The notes under the pieces were generated by a model. It saw nothing but the letters and a program-made list of their open reading frames with translations, had not been told where the DNA came from and did no database searches. A stretch of 57,914 nt of DNA, from positions 81,947 through 139,860 of the forward strand of contig QBVH01000001.1 of assembly GCA_003284445.1 (NCBI GenBank), in the 5' to 3' direction. The translations under genes and the position numbers were made by a program. Every line of letters starts with the position of its first letter. The stretch's first letter is position 1. This DNA is from Prochlorococcus sp. AG-311-D23 (GTDB lineage: Bacteria > Cyanobacteriota > Cyanobacteriia > PCC-6307 > Cyanobiaceae). This document shows, piece after piece, positions 37,228-46,440 of the stretch.

Positions 37228-38121
37228 TCATGGAAGCCATTTTGATTCGGAGAAATCAGGATCCCTTTTCTCCATGAAAGCATTTCTTCCCTCCTTTGAC
37301 TCATCAGTCGTATAAAAAAGATGTGTTGCCTGGCCAGCAAGCTCTTGAATACCTGCTAATCCATCAGTATCAGCATTAAAAGAAAATTTCAAACACTTTA
37401 TAGCCGTTGGGCTGTTTTGAAGAATTTCTCTAGCCCATTTAACCCCCTCTGACTCGAGTAAATTAATTGGCGAGATGGCATTTATTAGGCCCATATCCAA
37501 TGCTTCCTTCGCTCCATATTTCCTACATAAGAACCAGATTTCCCTAGCTTTCTTTTGACCTACAACTCTGGCCAAATAACTTGAACCGAACCCTGCATCA
37601 AAGCTACCAACCCTAGGACCTGTTTGACCAAAAATTGCATTATCTGCCGCCAAGCTCAAGTCACAAATTAAATGTAGAACATGTCCACCCCCGATTGCGA
37701 AACCTGGAACAAGAGCAATAACTACTTTAGGAAGGCTCCTAATTATTCGCTGCAAATCAAGAACATTTAAACGAGGGATACCATCATCACCAAGGTATCC
37801 TCCACTTCCACGAATAGTCTGATCTCCTCCAGAGCAAAAAGCGAATTTTCCATCCTTCGAGGGACCAACTCCCGTAAATAAAACCACTCCAATTTTAGGA
37901 TCTTCTCTTATTCTGATAAACGCATCACAAAGTTCTGAAATTGTTTGAGGTCGAAAAGCATTTCTTTTTTCAGGACGATTAATCGCAACGCGAGCAATTC
38001 CCTCGCAACTAATATCAAAAAGAATATCTTTGTATTCACCAACAGAAACCCATGGGGTAATAATTTCCCCAGGGAGAACTCTTCTAGAGATATTTTCAGG
38101 AGTAGAAGGTTTTATAGTCAT
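37228..38121 (-). CDS. menB: 1,4-dihydroxy-2-naphthoyl-CoA synthase
   Basis: The 297-residue crotonase-fold enzyme has [15 protein letters not shown], the oxyanion-hole segment [32 protein letters not shown], and [32 protein letters not shown], all standard MenB. It forms the naphthoate ring of phylloquinone, the photosystem I quinone. It is 8 bases after menD on the same strand, so the two are co-transcribed. ATG at 38119-38121 is in family register; a hairpin terminator follows. Confidence 0.95.
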   Translation of the reverse strand: MTIKPSTPENISRRVLPGEIITPWVSVGEYKDILFDISCEGIARVAINRPEKRNAFRPQTISELCDAFIRIREDPKIGVVLFTGVGPSKDGKFAFCSGGDQTIRGSGGYLGDDGIPRLNVLDLQRIIRSLPKVVIALVPGFAIGGGHVLHLICDLSLAADNAIFGQTGPRVGSFDAGFGSSYLARVVGQKKAREIWFLCRKYGAKEALDMGLINAISPINLLESEGVKWAREILQNSPTAIKCLKFSFNADTDGLAGIQELAGQATHLFYTTDESKEGRNAFMEKRDPDFSESKWLP

Positions 38122-38129
38122 TGTTTAAA

Positions 38130-39926
38130 TTAGTCAGAACTTGATAAATTGTCAGACAATGTTCTTTTCAGGTCATCACGCAAACTTACTCTCAATTTAT
38201 GATCTTCAACGGAGTTAGTACAAACTCTTATTAATACATTTGTAGAGAGAGAAAAGCTCCATTCTATTGCTTTTTCCAAATCATCCAAGCAAGCAACTTG
38301 CCTATATTTCAATCCATAGGCTTTTGCAAGTGTAAGATGACAAACTTGCTGAGGCATGAGAAAAATTTCTTCAAAATCTCCTTCTTGAATCCTATCTATA
38401 TTTAATTGATTAAATATACCTCCTCCTCCATTATCTATCATTATTACTATTAGGCTAATATTCTTATCCTTTGAAAATAACCAACCATTTGTATCATGAA
38501 GAAGTGCTAAATCACCTGTAATCAAAATCATTCTACCCATAATTATTGATAATCCCATACCCATTGAAAGTGTCCCATCAATTCCTGAACAGCCCCTAAA
38601 GCCAAAGCACCTTCTTAATAAAGCCCCTTTGCCAGAATAACTCAACCAATCTCTTATGGGACTGCTTGAGGCAAGCATTACAGGAACAGAGCTTGGTAGT
38701 AAGCGAGGAAGCAATCTAGCCAATGCAGGTTCAGTAATTATCCCATTTCGGAATAACCTTTTATCAAGCCAATCATCTATTAATAAATCATAATTAATTA
38801 GCTCTGTAGTTAATTTTCTACTAATAATCTTTTTATCTATTTCAGGCTTTTTTGGAATACTCTCAAACAATTTATCAACCCAATAAGAAAATCCCTCACT
38901 AAATTGAGTTGAGTCCCCTATCGGATCAAGATTGCGACAATCTCCCTCAGTAATAAGTAATTGTACTTTTCCAGGTTTTTTGAGCCAAATTTGTAATTCT
39001 CTACTTGGAGGTAATGGTCCCAAGCGTAAAACTTGAACCTCTTGGATTTTTTCAAATAAGCCTGTTGAGAAAAAAAGATCCCAGTTATTTATTACACCCT
39101 CTTGATCATATTCAACGCCAGAAAGTGGATCAGCAAGAATTGGCCATCCAGTTAATTTTTGCCATTTCTTTAATGATTTCCTAAAAGAATCAAGTTGTTT
39201 TACTTTTCCTCTCCATGGACCAACAATAATTATTCCTAAAGAAAATGGATCTAATTTTGGTGGATTTAAGGAGGGAAAATTCTTAGCGATCTCAGTTTTA
39301 CTTGAAATAATTTTATCCTTTAAAAATCCTTCAGAGCCCCATCCATCAAGAACTTTTTTCTGGTCAATTTCGCAAGGATGTAAGGGTTCTTCATATGCAA
39401 GGTTTATATGAACTGGGCCAGGCAGGTCAGAAGCCATTTCGAATGATTTTTCTACTAAAGAGGTAAGTCTCTCTTTAGAAATTAAATGAATTCCTTCTTT
39501 TGGAGATTCACCAAAATATCTACAAACAGACCTAAGAAAATCCTGTTGATTTACTGCTTGATTAGCTCCACATTCTTTTAATCGCAGAGGTCTATCTGCA
39601 GTCAAGAATAAGAGAGGATGGCATGATCTATCTGCCTCAACAGCCGCCGGCAAAAGATTTGCGACAGCACTACCAGAAGTAGTAATAACACCACTTACTT
39701 TTCCACTTGCAGCACTTATGCCTAAGGCAAGGAATGCAGCCGACCTTTCATCAATTGATGTTATGAGAGTTAATTCTTTTCTTTTAGAGAGGCTTGCTGC
39801 TGCTAATGCAAGAGGTCCTGATCTACTCCCAGGACAAAGTACAAAATATCTAACTCCCTTTGACACTAGAGCTTTAAGAAGCTCTAAGCTAATAAAAAAA
39901 TTGTAACGTGCTAATGAAATTGACAA
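38130..39926 (-). CDS. menD: SEPHCHC synthase
   Basis: The 598-residue thiamine-diphosphate enzyme has the MenD opening GVRYFVLCPGSRSGPLALAA, SIDERSAAFLALGISAASGKV with the catalytic Glu, GVITTSGSAVANLLPA, and a C-terminal TPP site GCSGIDGTLSMGMGLS plus GDLALLHDTNGWLF. It condenses isochorismate with 2-oxoglutarate on the way to phylloquinone. No ATG lies at the expected place; the frame begins with TTG at 39926, giving MSISLARYNFFIS. It is divergent from lepB, with 63 bases between starts. Confidence 0.94.
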   Translation of the reverse strand: MSISLARYNFFISLELLKALVSKGVRYFVLCPGSRSGPLALAAASLSKRKELTLITSIDERSAAFLALGISAASGKVSGVITTSGSAVANLLPAAVEADRSCHPLLFLTADRPLRLKECGANQAVNQQDFLRSVCRYFGESPKEGIHLISKERLTSLVEKSFEMASDLPGPVHINLAYEEPLHPCEIDQKKVLDGWGSEGFLKDKIISSKTEIAKNFPSLNPPKLDPFSLGIIIVGPWRGKVKQLDSFRKSLKKWQKLTGWPILADPLSGVEYDQEGVINNWDLFFSTGLFEKIQEVQVLRLGPLPPSRELQIWLKKPGKVQLLITEGDCRNLDPIGDSTQFSEGFSYWVDKLFESIPKKPEIDKKIISRKLTTELINYDLLIDDWLDKRLFRNGIITEPALARLLPRLLPSSVPVMLASSSPIRDWLSYSGKGALLRRCFGFRGCSGIDGTLSMGMGLSIIMGRMILITGDLALLHDTNGWLFSKDKNISLIVIMIDNGGGGIFNQLNIDRIQEGDFEEIFLMPQQVCHLTLAKAYGLKYRQVACLDDLEKAIEWSFSLSTNVLIRVCTNSVEDHKLRVSLRDDLKRTLSDNLSSSD

Positions 39927-39989
39927 AAGAACAACTACTTCGATTTTTGTAAAACACTTTCCAACAAGAAACTTACATAAAGAAAATTC

Positions 39990-40556
39990 ATGACAGCCAC
40001 CGAATCAAAAAAGAATCAAAACCAAAATAATTGGAAAGGATTGTTAGTTTGGATATTAATTGCGCTTTTATTAAGATGGCAAGTAGTTGAACCTAGATGG
40101 ATTCCATCTGGATCAATGATTCCAACCTTACAAATTCAAGATCGAATATTGATAGAAAAAATAACTCCTAGAATTAATCACAAATTAAATAAAGATCTAA
40201 GTTTAAATTCGATAGTTATTTTCAAACCTCCAAAGATTCTTATACAAGCAGGATACAGTGATGGTTCAGCTCTCATTAAAAGAGTTGTTGGATTACCTGG
40301 AGACAAAATAGAAGTAAAGAATGGAAAACTATATAGAAATGAAAAAGAAATAAATGAACCTTGGATTAAAGAACCTATCCAATATGAAATGGAAGCAATA
40401 AATGTACCTGAATATTCACTTTGGGTTTTAGGAGACAACAGAAACAACAGTTTAGACTCTCATGTGTGGGGAGCTCTTTCAGAAAGAAATCTCATAGGTA
40501 CGGCACTTGCAAGGTACTGGCCATTAAAAAAAATAGGACCTATTCGGTTCCCATAA
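39990..40556 (+). CDS. lepB: Signal peptidase I
   Basis: The 188-residue protein has one N-terminal membrane anchor (about 16-30, WKGLLVWILIALLLRW) and the catalytic dyad: Ser42 in WIPSGSMIPTL and Lys97 in LIKRVVGLPGD. The GDNRNNSLDSHVWGAL box is near the C-terminus. It cleaves signal peptides on the outer face of the plasma or thylakoid membrane. It is short, like other cyanobacterial and Gram-positive forms, with no second anchor. ATG start; a DUF760 gene follows on the same strand. Confidence 0.93.
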   Translation: MTATESKKNQNQNNWKGLLVWILIALLLRWQVVEPRWIPSGSMIPTLQIQDRILIEKITPRINHKLNKDLSLNSIVIFKPPKILIQAGYSDGSALIKRVVGLPGDKIEVKNGKLYRNEKEINEPWIKEPIQYEMEAINVPEYSLWVLGDNRNNSLDSHVWGALSERNLIGTALARYWPLKKIGPIRFP

Positions 40557-40618
40557 CCTAAATTAAATTTTATTAGAGTACATTTTGCGATAGTGTGTGG
40601 TTAAACGGAAAAAACTGG

Positions 40619-40963
40619 ATGTTTAATCCTGAATTTTTAGCTACTGACAATAATGAGGGACATGAAGCAAACGCTCTAATTCAGTACTTACAAGATCAAC
40701 CTGCAGACGTTTTACAAAGAGTCGCTAAATCCGCCAGTCCAGAGATTCAAGAAATAATCAGGCACAATGTTCAAGGTTTACTAGGAATGTTACCTGGAGA
40801 GCAATTCGAGGTAAAAGTAACTTCTAATAAGGATAATTTGGCCAGTTTATTAGCTTCTGCAATGATGACAGGTTATTTTTTAAGACAAATGGAGCAAAGG
40901 AAACAGTTAGAGGAAACACTTTTATCTGATGAAGAGATGTCAGTCGACCCAGATAAAATTTAA
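40619..40963 (+). CDS. DUF760-family protein (about 114 aa)
   Basis: From ATG at 40619 the protein begins MFNPEFLATDNNEG and contains LIQYLQDQPADVLQRVAKSA, then EIIRHNVQGLLGMLPGEQF and LASLLASAMMTGYFLRQMEQR, which are the helical core of DUF760, found throughout cyanobacteria and in plastids. Its function is unknown; the last helix could be membrane-associated. A GTG at 40595 would add eight residues (MWLNGKNW) but the ATG fits family starts. It converges on a DUF4336 gene 3 bases downstream. Confidence 0.78.
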   Translation: MFNPEFLATDNNEGHEANALIQYLQDQPADVLQRVAKSASPEIQEIIRHNVQGLLGMLPGEQFEVKVTSNKDNLASLLASAMMTGYFLRQMEQRKQLEETLLSDEEMSVDPDKI

Positions 40964-40966
40964 ACA

Positions 40967-42139
40967 CTAAAACTTTCTAAAAGGATTTTTGGGTACTACA
41001 CCAATGTCCAATAATTTTTGATCTAACCAACTTAAGAAGCTTAAGTCCCCTTCGTTATTGGCCCAATCTGATTTATTAATTTTATTTTTTAACGTTTTTA
41101 TTTCATATTTTGAAAATCTAACTTTTCCGCAGTAATGAGAAGAAATCAGCCATGAAATCCCTTTCAAGGATTCAATTTTATCTAACCAAGATATATATGC
41201 TTTTTGTGCTCTAGGAAACACCAACCTTTCCAATACAGGAGCAATTTGTATTAGTGGAGTTTTTTTTCCAACTATTTTCATAGCAGATAACTCCCATCCT
41301 TTCTGCCAAGAAAAAGGATAAATTCCAAAATGTGCCCTTTTGTTTCTTAAATTAGGTTTGAAAGAATTTCCAATAATTTCTTTTATTTTGGGGATCTCCA
41401 ACTTTTCTGGCATTAAATAAGAAGCAAAAAGAACCAAACGAAGCCATCCTTTTCTTCTTGCCAAAGGCGTATCAATAAGTTCTTCAGATCCCTTCTCTCT
41501 TGAATGAAACAATAAAGGAGTAGGGTCTAAATCAAAAAGTTCTGGAGGAGTCTCTTCAATACCCACTAGTGCATCGGTCACCAACAAAGATTTTGATGGT
41601 TTATGAAAGCAACAAATCTCTTGAAAACGCGCAAGACCAATATCAATGGGGCCTAACGAAATCCATTCACAAAAATCTTCATAAGGGAATCCATCAGCCA
41701 ATAAAATATTTGTTCTATCAGATGGAATTCCTAGCCAATCAAAAGGAAGCTGAAAAGGAAAACTAAATTGTCCAGGACAAACCCATATTTTTGCATTAGG
41801 AAAAGCTCTAGCTAAAGCAGGAAGACCAATTTTATGTTCTAAACCTGAAGCCGTAGGTAAGACAATAGTTTTTACAGGACCTATTTTTTTTACAAGTACA
41901 TCTATGCCCCTAAGCAATTCATCAGTAGGAGGGAGAGGGTTAATTATCATTAATTCATTCTTAACTCTTACAACTAATAACCTCACTGGCACGGCAACAT
42001 AATAAATGCCTTGAAGTTGCTCAAAACTCCAAATCTGATTAGGAACTAATTCACGAAATATTGTTCTTTTTCTACCATAAGGATAGAGCGGTAAAAGTGG
42101 CCACCAACTCCATTTTTGCACAGAAGCAAGATTACTCAT
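40967..42139 (-). CDS. DUF4336-domain protein (metallo-beta-lactamase-like fold)
   Basis: The 390-residue protein has KRTIFRELVPNQIWSFEQ and VPVRLLVVRVKNELMIINPLPPT, VLPTASGLEHKIGLPALARAFPNAKIWVCPGQFSFP, then CCFHKPSKSLLVTDALVGI, all typical of DUF4336. The arrangement resembles metallo-beta-lactamase proteins but without the full HxHxDH motif. Function is unknown. It is 12 bases after mntB on the same strand and may be the last gene of the manganese transporter operon. No signal peptide was seen. Confidence 0.78.
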   Translation of the reverse strand: MSNLASVQKWSWWPLLPLYPYGRKRTIFRELVPNQIWSFEQLQGIYYVAVPVRLLVVRVKNELMIINPLPPTDELLRGIDVLVKKIGPVKTIVLPTASGLEHKIGLPALARAFPNAKIWVCPGQFSFPFQLPFDWLGIPSDRTNILLADGFPYEDFCEWISLGPIDIGLARFQEICCFHKPSKSLLVTDALVGIEETPPELFDLDPTPLLFHSREKGSEELIDTPLARRKGWLRLVLFASYLMPEKLEIPKIKEIIGNSFKPNLRNKRAHFGIYPFSWQKGWELSAMKIVGKKTPLIQIAPVLERLVFPRAQKAYISWLDKIESLKGISWLISSHYCGKVRFSKYEIKTLKNKINKSDWANNEGDLSFLSWLDQKLLDIGVVPKNPFRKF

Positions 42140-42151
42140 AGTTGTATTTAA

Positions 42152-43024
42152 TTAATCATTATTTATTAAAGATTGATTTTTAAATATTCCATATCTTGGG
42201 GCAAATAAAAAAGCTATTAGGAAAATAAATGTTTGAACTAAAACGATAGATCCACCTGTTTCTATGTCTGACCAATAACTTATATAAACCCCGAGAATAC
42301 TTGAGAATGAGCTACTAATAACTGCTAATATTGTCATTCTATCAAAACGATCTGTTAGCAAATATGCAGTTGCGCCAGGAGTTATCAACATTGCTACTAC
42401 CAGAATAATACCAACAGTTTGCAACCCAACTACTGCAGATAATGATAATAAAGTTAATAATAAATAATGAAGAATACCTGTATTTATTCCTATGGAACGA
42501 GCGTGCTTAGCATCAAAACAGTACAGCATTAAATCTTTTCTAAAAATAAGCAAAATAAATATAACAATAAAAGAGATTATTAAAGTCTGATTAACATCAG
42601 AACGCGAAATGCCTAGAGGACTTCCAAAAAGAATCTGCATAAGATCAATATTACTTTTTATTTTCGAAACCAATACAATGCCTAACGCGAAAAATCCTGT
42701 AAAAACTAGACCTATTACTGTATCTTCTTTAATCCTAGATTTCTGTTTAACAAATCCAATTAAAGCAACTGAACCAACTCCAAAAACAAAAGCACCTAAA
42801 GAGAAAGGCAACCCTAAGGCATAAGCAACTACTACACCTGGCATAACTGCATGAGAAACCGCATCGCCCATTAAGGCCCATCCTTTTAACGTCATATAAC
42901 AAGATAAAAGGCCGCAAACACTTCCCACTAATGCACTAACCATTAAAGCTCTCCTCATGAATTCATGAGTTAATGGATCCAAAAGCCAATTAATTGGCGT
43001 AATGGAAATCAAAAGTTCACTCAT
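42152..43024 (-). CDS. mntB: Manganese ABC transporter, permease
   Basis: The 290-residue protein has about eight hydrophobic segments and the ABC-3 permease family pattern: FMRRALMVSALVGSVCGLLSCYMTLKGWALMGDAVSHAVMPGVV at the start (the coupling and GDAVSHAVMPG motif), GLVFTGFFALGIV and TVGIILVVAMLITPGATAYLL. It forms the membrane channel for a divalent-metal importer. Its ATG overlaps the end of mntA by 8 bases, giving translational coupling. Mn rather than Zn is inferred from the binding protein. Confidence 0.9.
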   Translation of the reverse strand: MSELLISITPINWLLDPLTHEFMRRALMVSALVGSVCGLLSCYMTLKGWALMGDAVSHAVMPGVVVAYALGLPFSLGAFVFGVGSVALIGFVKQKSRIKEDTVIGLVFTGFFALGIVLVSKIKSNIDLMQILFGSPLGISRSDVNQTLIISFIVIFILLIFRKDLMLYCFDAKHARSIGINTGILHYLLLTLLSLSAVVGLQTVGIILVVAMLITPGATAYLLTDRFDRMTILAVISSSFSSILGVYISYWSDIETGGSIVLVQTFIFLIAFLFAPRYGIFKNQSLINND

Positions 43025-43814
43025 TTACAAAATCTTTACTCGACTGAGGCCCAGATAAAGGATTTGGCGGCATGCCTCCAAATGTTTTGTTGAGGTTTTC
43101 TGTTGTAAATACTTCCGAAGTTTCTCCATAGGCAAGAACTGTCTTGTTTATGAGTACGACAAAATCACAAAAATCTCGAACATGATTCAAATCATGCGTA
43201 GAGATCAAAATAGTGTGACCTTCTTGTCGAAACTGAAGAAAAAGCTCAGCCATGAGCTTTTCAGTTGGAACATCCACTCCAGAAAAAGGTTCGTCTAACA
43301 GCAGTACTGATGCTCTTTGAGCAATCGCTCTTGCAAGAAAAACCCTTTTACGTTGTCCACCAGACAAAGACCCAACGGGTCTTTGTCTTAGGTCGTACAA
43401 ATCGACTCTTTCAAGAGCATGAACAACTGCTCTTCTATCAGACTCTCTAGGAATGCGAAAAATATTCATAGAGCCATATCTACCCATCATCACAACATCC
43501 CAAACACTTACAGGGAATGAGTAATCTATTCCTTCATTTTGAGGAACATATGCAACGGATTGCTCCTTTTGAGCTTCGTTAACTTTAAATCCATTAATCC
43601 TTATTTTTCCTCTAGAGGGTCTAATAAAACCCATTAAAGCTTTGAAAAAAGTAGATTTACCCGCACCATTCATGCCCACAAGACCACATATTGAACCTGC
43701 TTTTAAATTTAAACTTGCGTCATAAAGTGCAACCGTACCGTTGTAATCAACACAAACTTGATCTGCCTCTATGCGCATAAAATCTTTTTCATGACTTTTA
43801 AAAATAGGATTCAT
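43017..43814 (-). CDS. mntA: Manganese ABC transporter, ATP-binding protein
   Basis: The 265-residue ATPase has Walker A as GMNGAGKSTFFKAL, the Q-loop in YVPQNEGIDYSFPV, the signature LSGGQRKRV, Walker B as VLLLDEPFSGVD and the H-loop His in ISTHDLNHV. The GIDYSFP segment after the Q-loop is common in Mn/Zn-type importers. Its start codon shares a base with the mntC stop (TAATG), and its end overlaps mntB, so the three genes are one tightly coupled operon. Confidence 0.92.
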   Translation of the reverse strand: MNPIFKSHEKDFMRIEADQVCVDYNGTVALYDASLNLKAGSICGLVGMNGAGKSTFFKALMGFIRPSRGKIRINGFKVNEAQKEQSVAYVPQNEGIDYSFPVSVWDVVMMGRYGSMNIFRIPRESDRRAVVHALERVDLYDLRQRPVGSLSGGQRKRVFLARAIAQRASVLLLDEPFSGVDVPTEKLMAELFLQFRQEGHTILISTHDLNHVRDFCDFVVLINKTVLAYGETSEVFTTENLNKTFGGMPPNPLSGPQSSKDFVNE

Positions 43815-44743
43815 TATTTTTTCAATGATGTGTTGGTAAGGCCTTTAATGAGTAATTGAACGTTATACCTTTGCAAATCTAAAAAGGTTGAGGCGGGACC
43901 ATCAGAGTCTGAAAGTGAATCTACATAGAAAGTACCTCCAAAGACAGAATTGCTAGCTTTTGCAACTTCTTTTTGTGCTTCTGCGCTCACAGTACTTTCG
44001 CAAAAAATAGTTGGGATATCATTCTCTTTGATTTTTTCAATAAGATTAACCATTCGTCTTGGTGTTACTTGGCTTTCAGCGTTAACGGGCCACAAATACC
44101 CTTCTTGCATTCCATAATCGCGTGCAAGATAAGTAAAAGCTCCCTCACAAGTCACCAAAAATCTTCTTTCTTTTGGGATCAAGGATAAAGAATCTCTTAA
44201 TTCTTGATCAAGAGAGGAAAGCTTGGCTTTATAGCTTGAGGCGTTTTCTATGTATTCATCTTCACCATTAGGATCAATTTCAATAAAAGCATCAACTATT
44301 TTATCCACGTAATGCTTAGCTTTATTGGGAGACATCCAAGCATGTGGGTTTGGCTTCCCTGCATAGAGATCGTCCTCTATCATTAAAGGTGTTAAGCCAT
44401 CAGTCAATTTTACCTTTGGTATATTACCGGCACTAGAAGTAAATTTTGAGATCCAAGCTTCAAGTCCTAGTCCATTTTCAATAATCAGTTTGGCTCCTTT
44501 AGATTTAACAATATCACTAGGTGTAAATTGATAACTATGAATTTCTGCACCTGGCTTAGTTATTGATTTAACAACCAATCTATCTCCAGCAATGTTACTT
44601 GCAATATCTTTTAATATCGTAAAAGTTGTTAAGACTAAGGGCCTTTCATCCTTTATTTCAGAACTATTTTTAGTTGTACATGATATTAAAAATGTACAAC
44701 TAAAAACAACAACTAATAACAGTCTATTAATGCTAGATTTCAT
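43814..44743 (-). CDS. mntC: Manganese ABC transporter, substrate-binding lipoprotein
   Basis: The 309-residue lipoprotein has a signal peptide ending in the lipobox LISC (Cys22) and the cluster A-I metal ligands as I align them: His in GAEIHSYQF, His in NPHAWMSP, Glu in VTCEGAF and Asp in YVDSLSD. The His-His-Glu-Asp set is that of MntC/PsaA, while ZnuA has a third His and a His-rich loop, which is absent here; hence manganese. It feeds Mn for photosystem II. A long palindrome lies 9 bases before the ATG. Confidence 0.9.
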   Translation of the reverse strand: MKSSINRLLLVVVFSCTFLISCTTKNSSEIKDERPLVLTTFTILKDIASNIAGDRLVVKSITKPGAEIHSYQFTPSDIVKSKGAKLIIENGLGLEAWISKFTSSAGNIPKVKLTDGLTPLMIEDDLYAGKPNPHAWMSPNKAKHYVDKIVDAFIEIDPNGEDEYIENASSYKAKLSSLDQELRDSLSLIPKERRFLVTCEGAFTYLARDYGMQEGYLWPVNAESQVTPRRMVNLIEKIKENDIPTIFCESTVSAEAQKEVAKASNSVFGGTFYVDSLSDSDGPASTFLDLQRYNVQLLIKGLTNTSLKK

Positions 44744-44752
44744 ATATTAAAA

Positions 44753-44778
44753 CTGATAGATTATTTATAATCTATCAG
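44753..44778. promoter_or_regulatory. 26-bp palindrome upstream of the Mn transporter operon
   Basis: CTGATAGATTAT and ATAATCTATCAG are perfect 12-base arms flanking TT. The element ends 9 bases before the mntC ATG. It could be an operator for a Fur- or MntR-type regulator, or a hairpin covering the ribosome-binding region. A terminator for the upstream DUF697 gene is a third option, though the following T-run is weak. Confidence 0.6.
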
Positions 44779-44848
44779 GAGAGTGTTTATTTAAATTGTT
44801 ATCAATAAATAACTTATATCAAAGATAAATTTGATACCAATCAAGGAA

Positions 44849-46204
44849 TCAAACTGATTTAACTTTGTAATTATTAGATTGAGACCGAATCCACTCTTTT
44901 GATTGTTTTAAAAAAGCCACCCAATCCACTCTTTCTAGCTCTGCAGCTTTTGATACTAGTTGAGGAGCTTGTTGCTTAATAAGTTCTAAATCAGGCTGAG
45001 TTACTCCATTATTGAGAGCCATCCAATCAGCCATCGATCTTCCTACCACTCTTGTTAAGTAAGCAGCACTCAAGGCCTGAATTGTTCCAGCTGCCACCCA
45101 AGAGGAACCATCAAACTTAGCCAAACTCAACAAGGACTGTCCACTCCACTCGACCACTCCTTGAGCAATTGCAGCCATAGCCAGCTGTCGTGAAACCGCC
45201 TCAAGCAGTTCTGGCTTCATTTTAGAAGACCATATTTTTGACATTTCCTTGATCATTAAGCCATTAACAACTGCAACTGCAAGCAAATCTGTTGAAGCGA
45301 CAGGAGAGGCGAAAACAATACCAGCAACTATCCACTGAGATCTTGTTTGAATAATATTGAATTTTTCCCTTCTTAATTTCTCTAAATCTTTTTGCCAAGA
45401 AGTATGCAATCGAGACAAAAGTCTTTGCTTAGTGATGTCTGTATTCTTCTTTGGATTTTCAAGAAGTTTCTTAATTGGAGAAAGAACAATTTCCATTTCT
45501 GTTTGAGATCCATTCCATTTCAATACTCTGTTAGTCCACCTATCTGGTAATTGAGCCTCTAATGCATTTCTTTCATCAGACCAATCAGTAGAGTCTTGAC
45601 TTGCAACCATTAGCCAAGCAGGCTGATCTGTAGGGATATTTTTAATCCACAACAGATCTGCTGCACTCATTGGAAGTGACAAAGAATAGACAATAAAATC
45701 TTGTTCTTGGATTAAGTCTGGCAAAATCCAATTTCCATCTCTTACGGGAAGAGCTGGTGGAAAGGAAACTTTTATTTGATTGTTAATTCCTAAAACTTTT
45801 TCCAATTGGTCTTTATCAGGTAATTTTATGCCTTTAGTTTTCAAGAAACCAATATTTTGATCGTCGCTTCTATCAATAATTTTTTGCAAGGATTTAATTC
45901 TTTCTTTTTTCAATTCACTTTGCTCCCCATCTTCAAGTAAATATTCAAAATCCTCTAGAACGTCATGACATCTTCTTACCCATCCTTGAACAGTGGAAGG
46001 AGCATCAAATGAAACCTTTCCTGGTTTTAAAAAATAAAAGATAAAGCCAATTCCTAATAGCAATCCCAACCCACCCCCAGGTATATGAGCAACATCACTC
46101 AAAACCCATTGACCGGTAATTGTTAGCCCAATAAAAAGACTAATTTTCGGAATAGAAAAAGAAGTTAAGGAGAGAGAGGATTTTGTTAATGAATGATTTT
46201 CCAC
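44849..46204 (-). CDS. DUF697/YcjF-type membrane protein with degenerate GTPase region
   Basis: The 451-residue protein starts with two membrane segments (about 18-36 and 44-60). A middle region (about 150-260) has the order of a small GTPase sheet but no P-loop and no NKxD; the ADLLWIKNIPTD and LMVASQDSTD segments sit where G3 and G4 would be. The C-terminal half (about 290-430) is the DUF697 hydrophobic bundle with VASTDLLAVAVVNGLMIKEMSKIW. Homologues in other cyanobacteria keep a GTP-binding domain, as I recall. Function unknown. The frame starts with GTG at 46204. Confidence 0.75.
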   Translation of the reverse strand: MENHSLTKSSLSLTSFSIPKISLFIGLTITGQWVLSDVAHIPGGGLGLLLGIGFIFYFLKPGKVSFDAPSTVQGWVRRCHDVLEDFEYLLEDGEQSELKKERIKSLQKIIDRSDDQNIGFLKTKGIKLPDKDQLEKVLGINNQIKVSFPPALPVRDGNWILPDLIQEQDFIVYSLSLPMSAADLLWIKNIPTDQPAWLMVASQDSTDWSDERNALEAQLPDRWTNRVLKWNGSQTEMEIVLSPIKKLLENPKKNTDITKQRLLSRLHTSWQKDLEKLRREKFNIIQTRSQWIVAGIVFASPVASTDLLAVAVVNGLMIKEMSKIWSSKMKPELLEAVSRQLAMAAIAQGVVEWSGQSLLSLAKFDGSSWVAAGTIQALSAAYLTRVVGRSMADWMALNNGVTQPDLELIKQQAPQLVSKAAELERVDWVAFLKQSKEWIRSQSNNYKVKSV

Positions 46205-46440
46205 GATTTCAATAAATACAGTTTCTTCTTAGCTAACTTTCATTTTAAAGCAAATCCTCCCTTAATAACCCCATAGAAAGAAGGTTTAACGTTTTTAAAA
46301 TGAAAAATTTATACCTAAAGAAATCAAATTATTCAATTTGATTAATTATCGTTAGATGTGAAAGTGCTAATCAAGCTATTCAAATATGTCGCAAAAGTAC
46401 CGGCTATGCGTCACACTTGCCCCTGTTGACAAACATGCTC

